From positions 1 to 56,548 of the forward strand of contig JBPCTQ010000377.1 in assembly GCA_051011595.1 (NCBI GenBank): a stretch of 56,548 nt of DNA. The letters run 5' to 3'. The translations under genes were made by a program, and so were the position numbers. The notes beneath the pieces were generated by a model. It worked only from the letters and a program-made list of their open reading frames with translations, did no database searches and was not told where the DNA came from. Source of the DNA: JAOUEE01 sp051011595. GTDB taxonomy: Bacteria > Actinomycetota > Acidimicrobiia > Acidimicrobiales > SHLQ01. Below are positions 1 through 8,063 of the stretch, piece by piece (positions within the stretch are counted from its first letter, which is position 1; each line of letters begins with the position of its first letter).

Positions 1-995
1 GCGTCCTCCTGGATGAAGTGACCGGCATCACCGAAGTCGTGATGGGGTTGGCCGGCCGCACCGGCGATCTGGACGCGGGTGGCGTCGCGGGTCGCCTGGT
101 CGCCGAAGATGGCGTCCTTCAGCCCGAACATCCCCAGTACCGGCCGAGGGAACGCATCGAGCGCGGCGCGTGCCGCCTCGTTGGTGGGGGCATGGCCGAC
201 GGTGTTGATGAGCGACGGGAACATGCGGGTGCCGGCCATGTGGAGGCGGGTCGGGAACGGGGCGTCGTAGGCGGCGATCTCGGCGGGGGTGATGTCGTCT
301 CGCCGGATCGAGCCGCGCATCACGACCGAGGGTCGGTAGTCCTTGCCGACCATCGCGTAGGCGATCCAGTCGGCGAATGCCTCCACGCCGCTGCGTTCGC
401 GACCACCGACCACGAACGGGAAATCGAGATCTTGCGGCTCGAGCGTCGCCGGCTCGGGGAACGGTGCGAAGCCCTCCGGGATGACCGGAAGGTTGCCGTT
501 GGCGACCACCACTCGCGCGAAGCGGTCGGGGTTGTTGCCCACACAGCGGAGCCCGATCAGCGAACCCCAGTCCTGCACGACAGGTGTGATGTCGCGCAGC
601 CCGACCACGTCGAGGAACTCCTCGTTCCATGCCACATGCTGGAGAAACGTGTAGTCACCCAGCTGGACCGGCTTGTCGGACCGGCCGAAGCCGATGTGGT
701 CGGGCGCGATCACCCGCAGTCCAGCGTCGGCCAGGACCGGGATCATGCGGCGGTAGAGGTAGCTCCAGTCGGGTTGACCGTGCAGGAGCAGGACGACCTC
801 GCCGGCGGGATCACCCGTATCGATGTAGTGCATTCGCATCCCATCGACGTCGGCGTAGTTGGGCGACCAACCGAAGCCGGGGAGGTCAGCGAATGCTTCG
901 TCGGGTGTGCGCACGAACGGTCGGCCGTCGGCGGTCCAGTGGATCGGCGCTTCTTCGCCGGTTACGTCTGGGGGCAGGGTCGGGCTCGGCGTCAT
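1..995 (-). CDS. Haloalkane dehalogenase-like alpha/beta hydrolase (3' end cut by window edge)
   Basis: An alpha/beta-hydrolase of the haloalkane dehalogenase/epoxide hydrolase group, expected to be cytoplasmic. The oxyanion loop HGQPDWSYLYR lies near residues 72-82, the nucleophile Asp142 in VVQDWGSLIG is followed by Trp as in dehalogenases, and the catalytic His is in GHFIQED near residue 326. About 331 residues are present and the reading frame runs off the left edge, so only the last few tens of residues are missing. The ATG at 995 is preceded, on the minus strand, by TAGTCT and exactly six bases, a leaderless arrangement. It diverges from the substrate-binding lipoprotein. The substrate is unknown; a dehalogenase, epoxide hydrolase or ester/lactone hydrolase are all possible. 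Confidence 0.85.
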   Translation of the reverse strand, partial: MTPSPTLPPDVTGEEAPIHWTADGRPFVRTPDEAFADLPGFGWSPNYADVDGMRMHYIDTGDPAGEVVLLLHGQPDWSYLYRRMIPVLADAGLRVIAPDHIGFGRSDKPVQLGDYTFLQHVAWNEEFLDVVGLRDITPVVQDWGSLIGLRCVGNNPDRFARVVVANGNLPVIPEGFAPFPEPATLEPQDLDFPFVVGGRERSGVEAFADWIAYAMVGKDYRPSVVMRGSIRRDDITPAEIAAYDAPFPTRLHMAGTRMFPSLINTVGHAPTNEAARAALDAFPRPVLGMFGLKDAIFGDQATRDATRVQIAGAAGQPHHDFGDAGHFIQED

Positions 996-1014
996 GGCCG
1001 GAGACTACCATCTA

Positions 1015-1043
1015 TTGCCAGTTGTATACGCACTTGCTAGGTT
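1015..1043 (+). promoter_or_regulatory. Promoter P1 with spacer sequence shared with P2 (7990-8018)
   Basis: TTGCCA (1015-1020), a 17-base spacer, then TAGGTT (1038-1043) form a good actinobacterial promoter reading into the lipoprotein gene. The spacer GTTGTATACGCACTTGC matches 12 of 17 positions of the spacer of the promoter at the far end of the cluster. The identity of the spacer rather than only of the -35/-10 boxes suggests a repressor operator between the boxes. The nearest candidate binder is the TetR protein at 8064-8669. The minus-strand promoter of the divergent hydrolase (TAGTCT at 1002-1007) overlaps this site. Confidence 0.7.
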
Positions 1044-1093
1044 GCAGCGGTCGGGCTGGTAAACGCGCCCGCGCTCCATCCAAGGGGGAGAGC

Positions 1094-2503
1094 ATGTTCG
1101 GCCGCAGACCCAAACGACGGCACATGGTGCAGATGGCGACGGTGCTGACGGTTCTCGCCCTCGTCGCCGCGAGCTGTACCAGCGACTCGGACGAGACCGG
1201 AGCGACCGATGATTCGGCCACCACTAGCTCGCAGGCGGCCGAGACGACCACGCCGGTCGTCGAGGGTGAGCCCGACACCGACACCGGCGACGACGCTGGA
1301 AGCCAGGATGCCGAGCCGACCGAGTCCGACGAGCCCGTGGAGCTGACCGCCACCGACACCGGGGTGACCGAGTCGGTGATTCGGGTTGGCGCCGTCATGC
1401 CAGACATCGAGGTCATCGGGCGCGATCCCGGCGATGTGGAGGCGAAGTTCCAGACAATCGCCGATGCGATCAACGCCGAGGGTGGCATCAACGGTCGGAC
1501 CATCGAGCTCACCTTCCGTGCCCCGAACCCGCTCGAGGACGCTGGCTTCGACGCCACCTGCATCGAGCTCACCGAGGACCTCGAAGTGTTCGCCGCCATC
1601 GGGCTCTTCCCTCGGACCAACGCCGATTGTTATGCGGCACGCAACGACACGATCGTCGTGAGCACCTTCGAAATCAGCGCCGATCAGATGGCGACCTACA
1701 CCGCACCGGGCATCACCATCACCGCCCATGGCTCGCGTCTGGTCGACGCCAGGATCGCGGCGCTCATCGACGGTGGTGTCCTCGCCGAGGGCTCGAAAGT
1801 TGCGCTCCATGGCACCGATCAGGCGCGTGACGCTCACGAGCAGTACATCGCGGCGCTCGAGGCCGCCGGCATCGAAGTCGTCGCCGACACCGTCGGGCTG
1901 GAGACTGGCCAGGACCTGCTCGCCCTCGAGGCCGAGATGCAGATCTTCACCGAGGTGTGGCAGTCGAGCGGTGCCGAGGCGGTGATGGCCAGCACGGCGC
2001 TCGGCTCGCAGGCGATCCTGATCGGCTACAACAACTCCGGCATCGATCTGCCCATCCTGCTCCCCGAGGACACCGGCGTGAACCCGTCGCTCATGCAGAC
2101 CGAATTGGGGCTGGATCTCACACCCTTCGAGCTGGCGACGGCACTCGTCGGGGGTGCCGACCAGGCAACCAAATACGAGACCGGCCAGGACGGGGTTCGG
2201 GAGTGCGTGGATGCGTTCGAAACGGCGAGTGGCGAGGAGGTCGCGCTCGACGAGTCTCGCAACAACCTCGGCCCCACCGTCATCGCCTGCCAAGCGTTCG
2301 ACATCTTCACCCAGATCGCGGAGGCGGCCGGCCCCGAGTTGACCACCGAGTCGTACGCCGCGGCCGCCGAGGCATTCGGCCCGATCGAAGTGACCGACCT
2401 GGCCGAGGCATCACTCGCACCCGGCAAGTTCGACCTCGACGACTCGGTCGGGGTGATCGCCGAGTTCAACCCCGAGACCGTTCAGTTCGAGCCGGTGGGG
2501 TGA
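1094..2503 (+). CDS. ABC-type substrate-binding lipoprotein, branched-chain amino acid type (LivK-like)
   Basis: A 469-residue type I periplasmic binding protein of the branched-chain amino acid/amide family. The N-terminus has a basic stretch, a hydrophobic helix and a lipobox ending in LVAASC, so the mature protein should be lipid-anchored at Cys near residue 28, followed by a Ser/Thr/Asp/Glu-rich linker to about residue 90. The binding fold then starts with VIRVGAVMPDIEVIGRDPGDVEAK. ATG 1094 is chosen for the purine-rich AAGGGGGAG just upstream; ATG 1124 is an alternative start that keeps the lipobox. No permease or ATPase gene accompanies it in the window, so it is either an orphan or works with a transporter elsewhere. 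Promoter P1 ties it to the neighbouring catabolic operon. Confidence 0.88.
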   Translation: MFGRRPKRRHMVQMATVLTVLALVAASCTSDSDETGATDDSATTSSQAAETTTPVVEGEPDTDTGDDAGSQDAEPTESDEPVELTATDTGVTESVIRVGAVMPDIEVIGRDPGDVEAKFQTIADAINAEGGINGRTIELTFRAPNPLEDAGFDATCIELTEDLEVFAAIGLFPRTNADCYAARNDTIVVSTFEISADQMATYTAPGITITAHGSRLVDARIAALIDGGVLAEGSKVALHGTDQARDAHEQYIAALEAAGIEVVADTVGLETGQDLLALEAEMQIFTEVWQSSGAEAVMASTALGSQAILIGYNNSGIDLPILLPEDTGVNPSLMQTELGLDLTPFELATALVGGADQATKYETGQDGVRECVDAFETASGEEVALDESRNNLGPTVIACQAFDIFTQIAEAAGPELTTESYAAAAEAFGPIEVTDLAEASLAPGKFDLDDSVGVIAEFNPETVQFEPVG

Positions 2504-2574
2504 CCGCGGACATCCGCGAGGACGGCCTCGCGTCGGCCTGACGAAACTCCCGGCTCGGCCCGTTCGGGGTCGGG

Positions 2575-3096
2575 CTACTGGTCCTGCTCCAATGCGGCGA
2601 GGATCGGCCCGGGATCGACCTGGGCGTCGGCCAGTCGTCGCAATCGAGCGACGAAGGAGGCGTAGTCCCACATGAGGTCGTCGCCATCGCGCCACCGTCG
2701 CACCTCGATGGGCAGACCGTCGGGCCGCAGCACATGCACCCCGTCCTCGTAGGTCGCGACCACGTGCACCTCGGTGGTGAAGTCGGCGGCGGCGACATCG
2801 TGCACACCGTTGGCCAGGGTGCCGTCGCAGCGCATGTCGTGGATGACACCGCCCGACGTGATGGTGATCCGCTCACCGGCCTGTTCGACCCGCGATACCT
2901 GTCCCTTCACCGGATGGTGGTCGACCAGCTCGCCGCCGACTCGGACCTCGATCACCTGCCAGAGGCCGCGCAGGTCGGGAGCGTCGGGCGGAAGCGGTTC
3001 TGTGCAACCCGACAGAACGGGAGCCGGCCATTCCGTCCACCCGCCGGGTGGAGTGTGGGTGACGGGGATCGAATCGATCGTCGGTGTGGAAGTCAT
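2575..3096 (-). CDS. Unknown beta-rich protein, paralogue of the gene at 3935-4555
   Basis: A 173-residue protein without a recognised family. Its core (GC-EPL, PDLRG-W-V, EQAG-RI-IT-GG, HDM--DGTL-NGV, AT-EDGVH-LRP) is shared with the gene on the other side of the metallo-hydrolase, so the two are paralogues. The alternating pattern of short hydrophobic strands with Gly/Asp turns suggests a lipocalin-like beta barrel; this is inference. ATG 3096 is chosen because upstream codons in frame are low-complexity Arg-rich sequence running into the preceding gene. It lies 14 bases after the metallo-hydrolase stop and is the last gene of the minus-strand operon. Confidence 0.75.
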   Translation of the reverse strand: MTSTPTIDSIPVTHTPPGGWTEWPAPVLSGCTEPLPPDAPDLRGLWQVIEVRVGGELVDHHPVKGQVSRVEQAGERITITSGGVIHDMRCDGTLANGVHDVAAADFTTEVHVVATYEDGVHVLRPDGLPIEVRRWRDGDDLMWDYASFVARLRRLADAQVDPGPILAALEQDQ

Positions 3097-3110
3097 TGGC
3101 TGGCGTGCCC

Positions 3111-3932
3111 TCAGACGGTGATGGTGGTGAGGTCGTCGCCGACGATGATCTCGCCGTCGAAGTGCTCGGCGGCCCGGGCGATCCACTCTGGATACTGCTC
3201 GGGTGTGGGCGCGGGCACCATGTGGGTGAGCGCCAGTCGCTTGGCGCCGACACGAGCGGCCGTCTGCGCAGCCTCGACCACACCGGAGTGATAGTCGAGA
3301 ATGTCTTGCATCATCTCGTTGGGGATCGTCTCGACGATGTCGCGGCGGATCACGGTCTGGACGTACACGTCGGCGTCGCGGGCCAGGTCGTCGACTCCGT
3401 CACACGGGATGGTGTCGCCGACCAGCGCGGCCGTGCTGCCGTCGTGGGCCAGCCGGAATCCGATCGTTGGCCGAACCGGTGCGTGTTCGGTGGCGGCCGT
3501 GGTGATGGTGACGTCGTTGACGGTGAAGGGGTCGCCCGGTTCGAGCTCGGTGACCTCGACCTTCGGACCTTCGGTGAGTGGGTCGTGGTGTGCGATGCGA
3601 TAGCCGATGTCTGGTTCGAGCGCATGCAGCTGTCGCTCCACGAACTGGGCCGTGCCCACCGGGCCGTAGATCGGCAGCGTGGCGGTTCCCTGGGTCATCA
3701 CCCAGTGGCTGGTGATCACGTCGTTGAGGGCGCAGACGTGATCGCTGTGCAGGTGGGTGATCAGCACCGCTGCGAGGAACGGCGGCATCGAGCCGCCGCC
3801 GGCCATACGCATCACCACGCCTCGACCGGCATCGACGAGGATGTGGGTGTCGCCCGCTCGCACCAGCGTCGATGGCCCGGCTCGATTGGCGTCAGGTAGG
3901 GGTGATCCCGTTCCGGTCAACACGATGTCCAT
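3111..3932 (-). CDS. Metallo-beta-lactamase-fold hydrolase (RNase Z/arylsulfatase-like branch)
   Basis: A 273-residue MBL-fold enzyme. The metal-binding motif THLHSDH is at residues 59-65 (His60, His62, Asp64, His65). Later ligands are likely in EHAPVRP, in LVGDT and in the C-terminal LALTHM. The N-terminus MDIVLTGTGSPLPD and the C-terminal pattern resemble the RNase Z-like/AtsA arylsulfatase branch rather than glyoxalase II. The start at 3932 is supported by AGGAGG about seven bases upstream, and the preceding gene stops two bases before it. It is flanked on both sides by paralogous beta-rich proteins, suggesting that all three act on one substrate. A hydrolase for an ester, lactone or sulfate is plausible; the substrate is unknown. 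Confidence 0.85.
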   Translation of the reverse strand: MDIVLTGTGSPLPDANRAGPSTLVRAGDTHILVDAGRGVVMRMAGGGSMPPFLAAVLITHLHSDHVCALNDVITSHWVMTQGTATLPIYGPVGTAQFVERQLHALEPDIGYRIAHHDPLTEGPKVEVTELEPGDPFTVNDVTITTAATEHAPVRPTIGFRLAHDGSTAALVGDTIPCDGVDDLARDADVYVQTVIRRDIVETIPNEMMQDILDYHSGVVEAAQTAARVGAKRLALTHMVPAPTPEQYPEWIARAAEHFDGEIIVGDDLTTITV

Positions 3933-3934
3933 GA

Positions 3935-4555
3935 TCAGTGCTCCTCCTGGCTCGCTTCGGCCGCCGCACGCGTCGCGGGGTGGTCGAGAGGGGGGCTCTC
4001 GAGACGTCGCAGCCGATTGCGGGTGAATCCGTAGCGCCAGACAAGGTCGGCGCCGTCGAGTTGCCGGGTCACCGCCACCACCTTCTTGTCGAATGGGCGG
4101 AGTTTGTGCACGCCGTCCTCGAATGTGGCAGCCACCCGGATGCGGGGGCCGCCGAATCCGGCAATGTCGTCGACGCCGTTCTCGAGGGTGCCGTCGGCGA
4201 ACATGTCGTGCACCAGCCCGCCGATGGTGATGACGATTCGGTTCCCGGCCTGCTCGATCCGCTCGACGTGGCCCCTCATGCGCCCCTCGTAGACCTCCCA
4301 TACCCCACGCAGGTCGGGCACACCGGTGGCCAGTGGCTCGCGGCAGCCCTCGAGCGTGCGAGCCGGCCAGACGTCGAGCGACGCTCCGGGCTCGGTGCCG
4401 TCGAGCGGGATGTCGGCCGTCTTCGACCCCGATCCGTCGAGCTCGGGGCGTTGGTAGTCGATCGGATCGTGCGGGCGTGCGGCCGCGGCAAAGCCGTCGT
4501 TGTCGACGCCTCGGGCGAACGAACCGAGCGCGGTGAGCACCAGCTTCCCCTTCAT
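3935..4555 (-). CDS. Unknown beta-rich protein, paralogue of the gene at 2575-3096
   Basis: A 206-residue protein. The C-terminal 130 residues match the gene at 2575-3096 motif by motif (GCREPL, PDLRGVWEV, RIEQAGNRI, GGLVHDM, DGTLENGVDD, ATFEDGVHKLRPF). The first 75 residues (MKGKLVLTALGSFARG...) are unique to this copy. The ATG at 4555 overlaps the stop of the upstream GST-like gene (ATGA), so translation is coupled. I do not recognise the family; a lipocalin-like binding or catalytic role is a guess from strand pattern only. Confidence 0.75.
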   Translation of the reverse strand: MKGKLVLTALGSFARGVDNDGFAAAARPHDPIDYQRPELDGSGSKTADIPLDGTEPGASLDVWPARTLEGCREPLATGVPDLRGVWEVYEGRMRGHVERIEQAGNRIVITIGGLVHDMFADGTLENGVDDIAGFGGPRIRVAATFEDGVHKLRPFDKKVVAVTRQLDGADLVWRYGFTRNRLRRLESPPLDHPATRAAAEASQEEH

Positions 4556-5730
4556 CGGGGCGCCCCCCACACCTCGAGGTGGCCCTGTCGGTGCACCGGA
4601 CGCAACGTGCGCAGGTCGAGCATCGGCTCGAGGTCGGCCGCCCGGAAGAGATCTCGCACCCGAGCCTGCTCGTCGGCCGGGGCGAGGGCCAGATCGTCGT
4701 GGAGCTTCTGCATCAGCCAGAAACGGTACGGCATGACACCGGTGGTGAGCGGCTGACCGCGCCATTCGAAGGTCGCCGCGCCATTCCCGGTGAGACCGCG
4801 GCCTCCCGTCAACCCACGCGCCGCTGCGTTGTCGAGACCGTTGGTGCCGGGCTCGATGTCGGGGTTGTCGGCCAGCCACTCGTTGGCCGCGTCGACATGA
4901 GCGGCGATCTCGGGCAGGTACTCGACGGCGACGTAGCGCAGCATCGCCAGCAGCGTGTCCGGGAGATCGCGATCTTCGACCAGGGCCTCGTCGTGGTCGC
5001 CGTATTCGTGGAGGTACGGCTCGGTGGTGGTCATACGTTCCACCCAGCGGCCGACCCGGGGCGCCCGCTGCTTGATCCGCATCGTCGGCGCCGGATCTCG
5101 GTACAGGTGAGCCCACATGGCGGCGATCAGGCCGTAGTCGCCGATCGTGGGGTGACCACCGAGCAGGTACGGATGGTCGGCCAGGTGGGCCGAGAAGAGG
5201 TCGAGCCATTCGTCGAATGCCGCCTCGATGAGCGGGATACTGTCGGGCGTCACCCCGAAGTTGACCGCGGCCTTGCGCATACGCCCGCTGTTGTGGACGA
5301 ACGCCTCCTCGTCGTGCGAGGCACCCGGCGCCACCAGCGCGAACTCACTGTTGAGGAAGGCCAGGTTCTCCTCGTCGAAGTTCCAGCGATAGTGCATGGC
5401 CGGGCGCAGCAGGCCTTCGCCGCCGAACAACTCGAAGACGTGGCTGATGGCCAGCAGGACCGGCGAGTCGGGGTAGGCGGAGAAGCGACGCAGGTGCTGC
5501 CCCGGACCCTTCTCGAAGTGGGCGATGATCTCGGCGCCGTCCTGCACGGTCTCCCCATCGGGCGTCTCCATGCACGGAATGATCCAGCGCCCGACGGTCG
5601 GAACGACGTGTTGCAGGTAGCGGTCGCTGCCGGGCGACACCTCGACGAAGTCGACACCCTGGGTCCGCAGGTACGAGCGGGCCTTGCCGGTGTACAGCGA
5701 CACCGGCGCCCCATAGAGCGTGTACATCAT
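4552..5730 (-). CDS. Glutathione S-transferase-like protein with extended C-terminal region
   Basis: A 392-residue protein whose N-terminus MMYTLYGAPVSLYTGKARSYL is a thioredoxin-fold GST domain, followed by an all-helical GST C-terminal domain (LLGGHPTIGDYGLIAAMWAHLYRDP near residues 190-220). It is much longer than an ordinary GST of about 220 residues; the extra part contains a Gly-rich stretch (ARGLTGGRGLTGNGA) and a helical tail. Actinobacteria generally lack glutathione, so a different thiol or a non-catalytic role should be considered. Start overlaps the upstream stop (ATGA), as does its own stop with the next gene. Confidence 0.8.
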   Translation of the reverse strand: MMYTLYGAPVSLYTGKARSYLRTQGVDFVEVSPGSDRYLQHVVPTVGRWIIPCMETPDGETVQDGAEIIAHFEKGPGQHLRRFSAYPDSPVLLAISHVFELFGGEGLLRPAMHYRWNFDEENLAFLNSEFALVAPGASHDEEAFVHNSGRMRKAAVNFGVTPDSIPLIEAAFDEWLDLFSAHLADHPYLLGGHPTIGDYGLIAAMWAHLYRDPAPTMRIKQRAPRVGRWVERMTTTEPYLHEYGDHDEALVEDRDLPDTLLAMLRYVAVEYLPEIAAHVDAANEWLADNPDIEPGTNGLDNAAARGLTGGRGLTGNGAATFEWRGQPLTTGVMPYRFWLMQKLHDDLALAPADEQARVRDLFRAADLEPMLDLRTLRPVHRQGHLEVWGAPR

Positions 5731-6317
5731 CGGGTTGCCTCGTCGAGCACGGCCCGGGGAAGCGGACCGTGAAAGCCCGAGCCATCACCAAGCACGGCGA
5801 CGGTCGCCGGGTGAGGGATGTGGGTCACCAGGTCTGAAGTGAGCGTGACGGCGATGATCGACCAGCCATCGGGCAACTCTCGATCGACATCTCGCCCGCT
5901 CGCCCAGGCGGGCGTGAGCAGCGTGCCGTCACCCCGATCGATCAACTCGATGGTGCGGCCCGCCCGGTACCGCATGGTGTGGTGTTTGTCGATCGTCATC
6001 ACCGTGATCGGGCCGACCGGGTCGAAGCGCATGGGTCGGGCAACGCGAGCAAACGTGAGGCCGTCGACATCGATGGTGTCGACCGGGCCGTCCTCGGTGG
6101 CGTCGGGCGACCGGTCGAACCAGGCTTCGTCGGCCATGACCGCGGCCACACCGGAGAGTCGAAACCCTTCGGGGAGCACGAGGGCGCGAGCTGCGTCCTT
6201 GTCCACCTCGACTTGGCAGATCCACACGTCGGAGGTGGCGGTGTCCATGATCTCCATGCGGAGCCCGGTTCCGCGGGTCCAGTTGTCGTCCCACGGCGGA
6301 CCGCTGCGCGGATTCAC
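5727..6317 (-). CDS. Conserved-looking protein of unknown function in the catabolic operon
   Basis: A 196-residue soluble protein with no signal peptide or membrane segment. The GTG at 6317 overlaps the stop of the upstream hydrolase (GTGA), and the stop overlaps the next start, so it sits mid-operon. The sequence has strand-rich segments (DVWICQVEVDKDAARALVLPEG, FARVARPMRFDPVGPITVMTI split by turns) reminiscent of acetoacetate-decarboxylase-like or ligand-binding beta barrels, but no diagnostic residue convinces me. I do not assign a function. Confidence 0.7.
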   Translation of the reverse strand: MNPRSGPPWDDNWTRGTGLRMEIMDTATSDVWICQVEVDKDAARALVLPEGFRLSGVAAVMADEAWFDRSPDATEDGPVDTIDVDGLTFARVARPMRFDPVGPITVMTIDKHHTMRYRAGRTIELIDRGDGTLLTPAWASGRDVDRELPDGWSIIAVTLTSDLVTHIPHPATVAVLGDGSGFHGPLPRAVLDEATR

Positions 6318-7267
6318 GGCGCCGGCCCCAGCCACGCCATCAGCGCATCGGTGTACGTCTCGCCGATGTCTTCCTGCAGGAAGTGGCCCCCGCCCTCGAG
6401 GATCACGTGCGGCTGTCCCTCGGCGCCGGGGATGCGGTCGACGATCGGCTTCCACCCGTCGGGCGCCACCAGGTCCTTGTTGCTGTAGATGGTGAGGACG
6501 GGTTTGGTCCATGTGTCGAGGACCTTCCACGCCTCGTGGTTGGCGGGGTACATCGGGTTGTCGGGCCGGGTGGGCAACAGCTGGGTGAAGGCCCGGCTCC
6601 CGACGGTGAGCGACGGATCGGGGTAGGGCGACCGATAACCGTCGACCACCTCGGCGCTCGGTTCGGTGACCATCACCATCGGAAGCAGCGACCACGGTTC
6701 CCACACCGGGGCCGTTCGAGCCATCTCCTGGAAATCGGCGAGGGGGCCCGCGGCCTCGATCACCTCGGGGAGTGGCTCGTCGACGTCACGGAAGGGGAGG
6801 CCGGTGTTGGAGATGACCATGCGGTTGACCAAACCGGGATTCTCGGCGGCCAGGCGCATGCCGACGATGCCGCCCCAGTCGTGCAGCACGATGTCGACGT
6901 CGGCCAGGCCGAGCTCGTCGACCAGCAGCGAACGCATCCACTCGACATGGCGGTCCACCGTGTAGTCGCTCATCTCCGACGGCTTGTCGGACATCCCCAT
7001 TCCCACCAGGTCGGGAGCGATGGCGCGATAGCCGGCGTCGACCACCGCGCCGATCTGGTGGCGCCAGATGTAGGACCACGACGGGTTGCCGTGAAGGAAC
7101 ACGACCACCGACTCTGCCTCGCGGTTGGCGTCGACCAGATGGATCCGCAGCGAGGCGGAACCGGCACCGTCCCCGTCACTGGAAGCGGGGACCTCGACCC
7201 AGTGGTGTTCGGTGGGGTACCCGGCAAGCCCGTCGATTGCGTCGGCGGGCGAGCGCAGGATCTCCAT
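6314..7267 (-). CDS. Haloalkane dehalogenase-type alpha/beta hydrolase
   Basis: A 317-residue alpha/beta-hydrolase. The oxyanion motif HGNPSWSYIWR spans residues 59-69. The nucleophile Asp130 is in VLHDWGGIVG with Trp131 next to it, and the base His295 is in GGGHFLQED. Asn61 plus Trp131 is the halide-binding pair known from subfamily II haloalkane dehalogenases such as LinB/DhaA, which makes true dehalogenation possible, although related hydrolases also keep HGNP. The ATG shares one base with the upstream stop (TGATG). It is the second such enzyme in the cluster; the other lies at 1-995. Confidence 0.87.
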   Translation of the reverse strand: MEILRSPADAIDGLAGYPTEHHWVEVPASSDGDGAGSASLRIHLVDANREAESVVVFLHGNPSWSYIWRHQIGAVVDAGYRAIAPDLVGMGMSDKPSEMSDYTVDRHVEWMRSLLVDELGLADVDIVLHDWGGIVGMRLAAENPGLVNRMVISNTGLPFRDVDEPLPEVIEAAGPLADFQEMARTAPVWEPWSLLPMVMVTEPSAEVVDGYRSPYPDPSLTVGSRAFTQLLPTRPDNPMYPANHEAWKVLDTWTKPVLTIYSNKDLVAPDGWKPIVDRIPGAEGQPHVILEGGGHFLQEDIGETYTDALMAWLGPAP

Positions 7268-7983
7268 CAGAAGATCACTCGGGTGGGGTCGGTCAACGAT
7301 CGGGCCACGTCGTCGATGGTGGGGTCGGCGATGACGACATAGCGGCTGTCGTCGCGGACGTACTCGCGCCCGGCCAGCTCCTCGGCCGCGGCCGGCGAGA
7401 TGAGGTCGTAGCGGGCTTCGGCGAACGTCCGCTCGTCGCCGATCATGCGATCCTCCACCCAGAAGCGGCCGATCCGGGTCGACTCGACGCCGTCCGCGAT
7501 GTCATCGGCCGATGGGTCACCCATCACCTGTAGCAAAAGCAGCTGGTCGCTCGCGGCGCCGGAGACCCGCGGAGGTGTGGGTTCACCCTCGACCGGGAAC
7601 GAGGCCATGACGATGGTGAAGTCCATCCCGGCCTCCTTGTGCTTTTCGTCCTCCTGGAAGTCGGACTTCGAGCTCATCTCCACCATCGCCATACGGTCGC
7701 GGTACTGGGCGATGGTGATGCGGTCCCACCGCCAGTCGTCACCGACGAGCTGGTGCACGACGGGTGCGGCCAGTACCACGCGCGACCCGACCGCAGCGAG
7801 GTGCTCATGCGGGGCGTACACGTCGTCGGCCTCGACACCGCTGAGCTCGCTCTGTCTTCCGTCGGCGTACTCGGCGCGCGCTCGGTACTTCATGAGGTTG
7901 AGTGCCCACATGGGGCCGCCAGGTTCCTCGCGTTGGAACCACGTCGCGATGTAGTCCTGGTTCAGCTGTCCGTAGCGGGGCAT
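7267..7983 (-). CDS. Dimeric alpha/beta-barrel protein (DUF1330/EthD-like), first gene of the operon
   Basis: A 238-residue protein with the look of two ferredoxin-like (dimeric alpha/beta barrel) halves. The first half contains ALNLMKYRARAEYADGR and DRITIAQYRDRMAMVEM, typical of the DUF1330/EthD group found in aromatic and terpenoid catabolic clusters; the second half contains TIVMASF and LLLLQVMGDP. The ATG at 7983 follows TAGGGT by exactly six bases, so the operon mRNA should be leaderless. It heads the seven-gene minus-strand operon ending at 2575. Confidence 0.8.
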   Translation of the reverse strand: MPRYGQLNQDYIATWFQREEPGGPMWALNLMKYRARAEYADGRQSELSGVEADDVYAPHEHLAAVGSRVVLAAPVVHQLVGDDWRWDRITIAQYRDRMAMVEMSSKSDFQEDEKHKEAGMDFTIVMASFPVEGEPTPPRVSGAASDQLLLLQVMGDPSADDIADGVESTRIGRFWVEDRMIGDERTFAEARYDLISPAAAEELAGREYVRDDSRYVVIADPTIDDVARSLTDPTRVIF

Positions 7984-8018
7984 GGCGCCACCCTACTTAG
8001 TGCGTATGTAACTGGCAA
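7984..8018 (-). promoter_or_regulatory. Leaderless promoter P2 with shared operator-like spacer
   Basis: On the minus strand TTGCCA (8018-8013), a 17-base spacer, TAGGGT (7995-7990) and six bases precede the ATG at 7983. The block ATTGCCAGTT-NN-ATACGCACT is present here and in P1 with 19 of 21 positions identical. Both copies have the same position relative to the -35 box. The TetR gene ends 45 bases upstream of this promoter. Confidence 0.75.
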
Positions 8019-8063
8019 TTGTCGTTCGTGCGGCCGAGGACCGGGAGTTTCGGCGTCGGAACC

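Noticed and set aside
3935..5209. 424-residue minus ORF covering the beta-rich gene and part of the GST-like gene
   Set aside because: The upstream 200 residues are Arg/Pro-rich and overlap the GST-like gene in another frame; the real start is ATG 4555.
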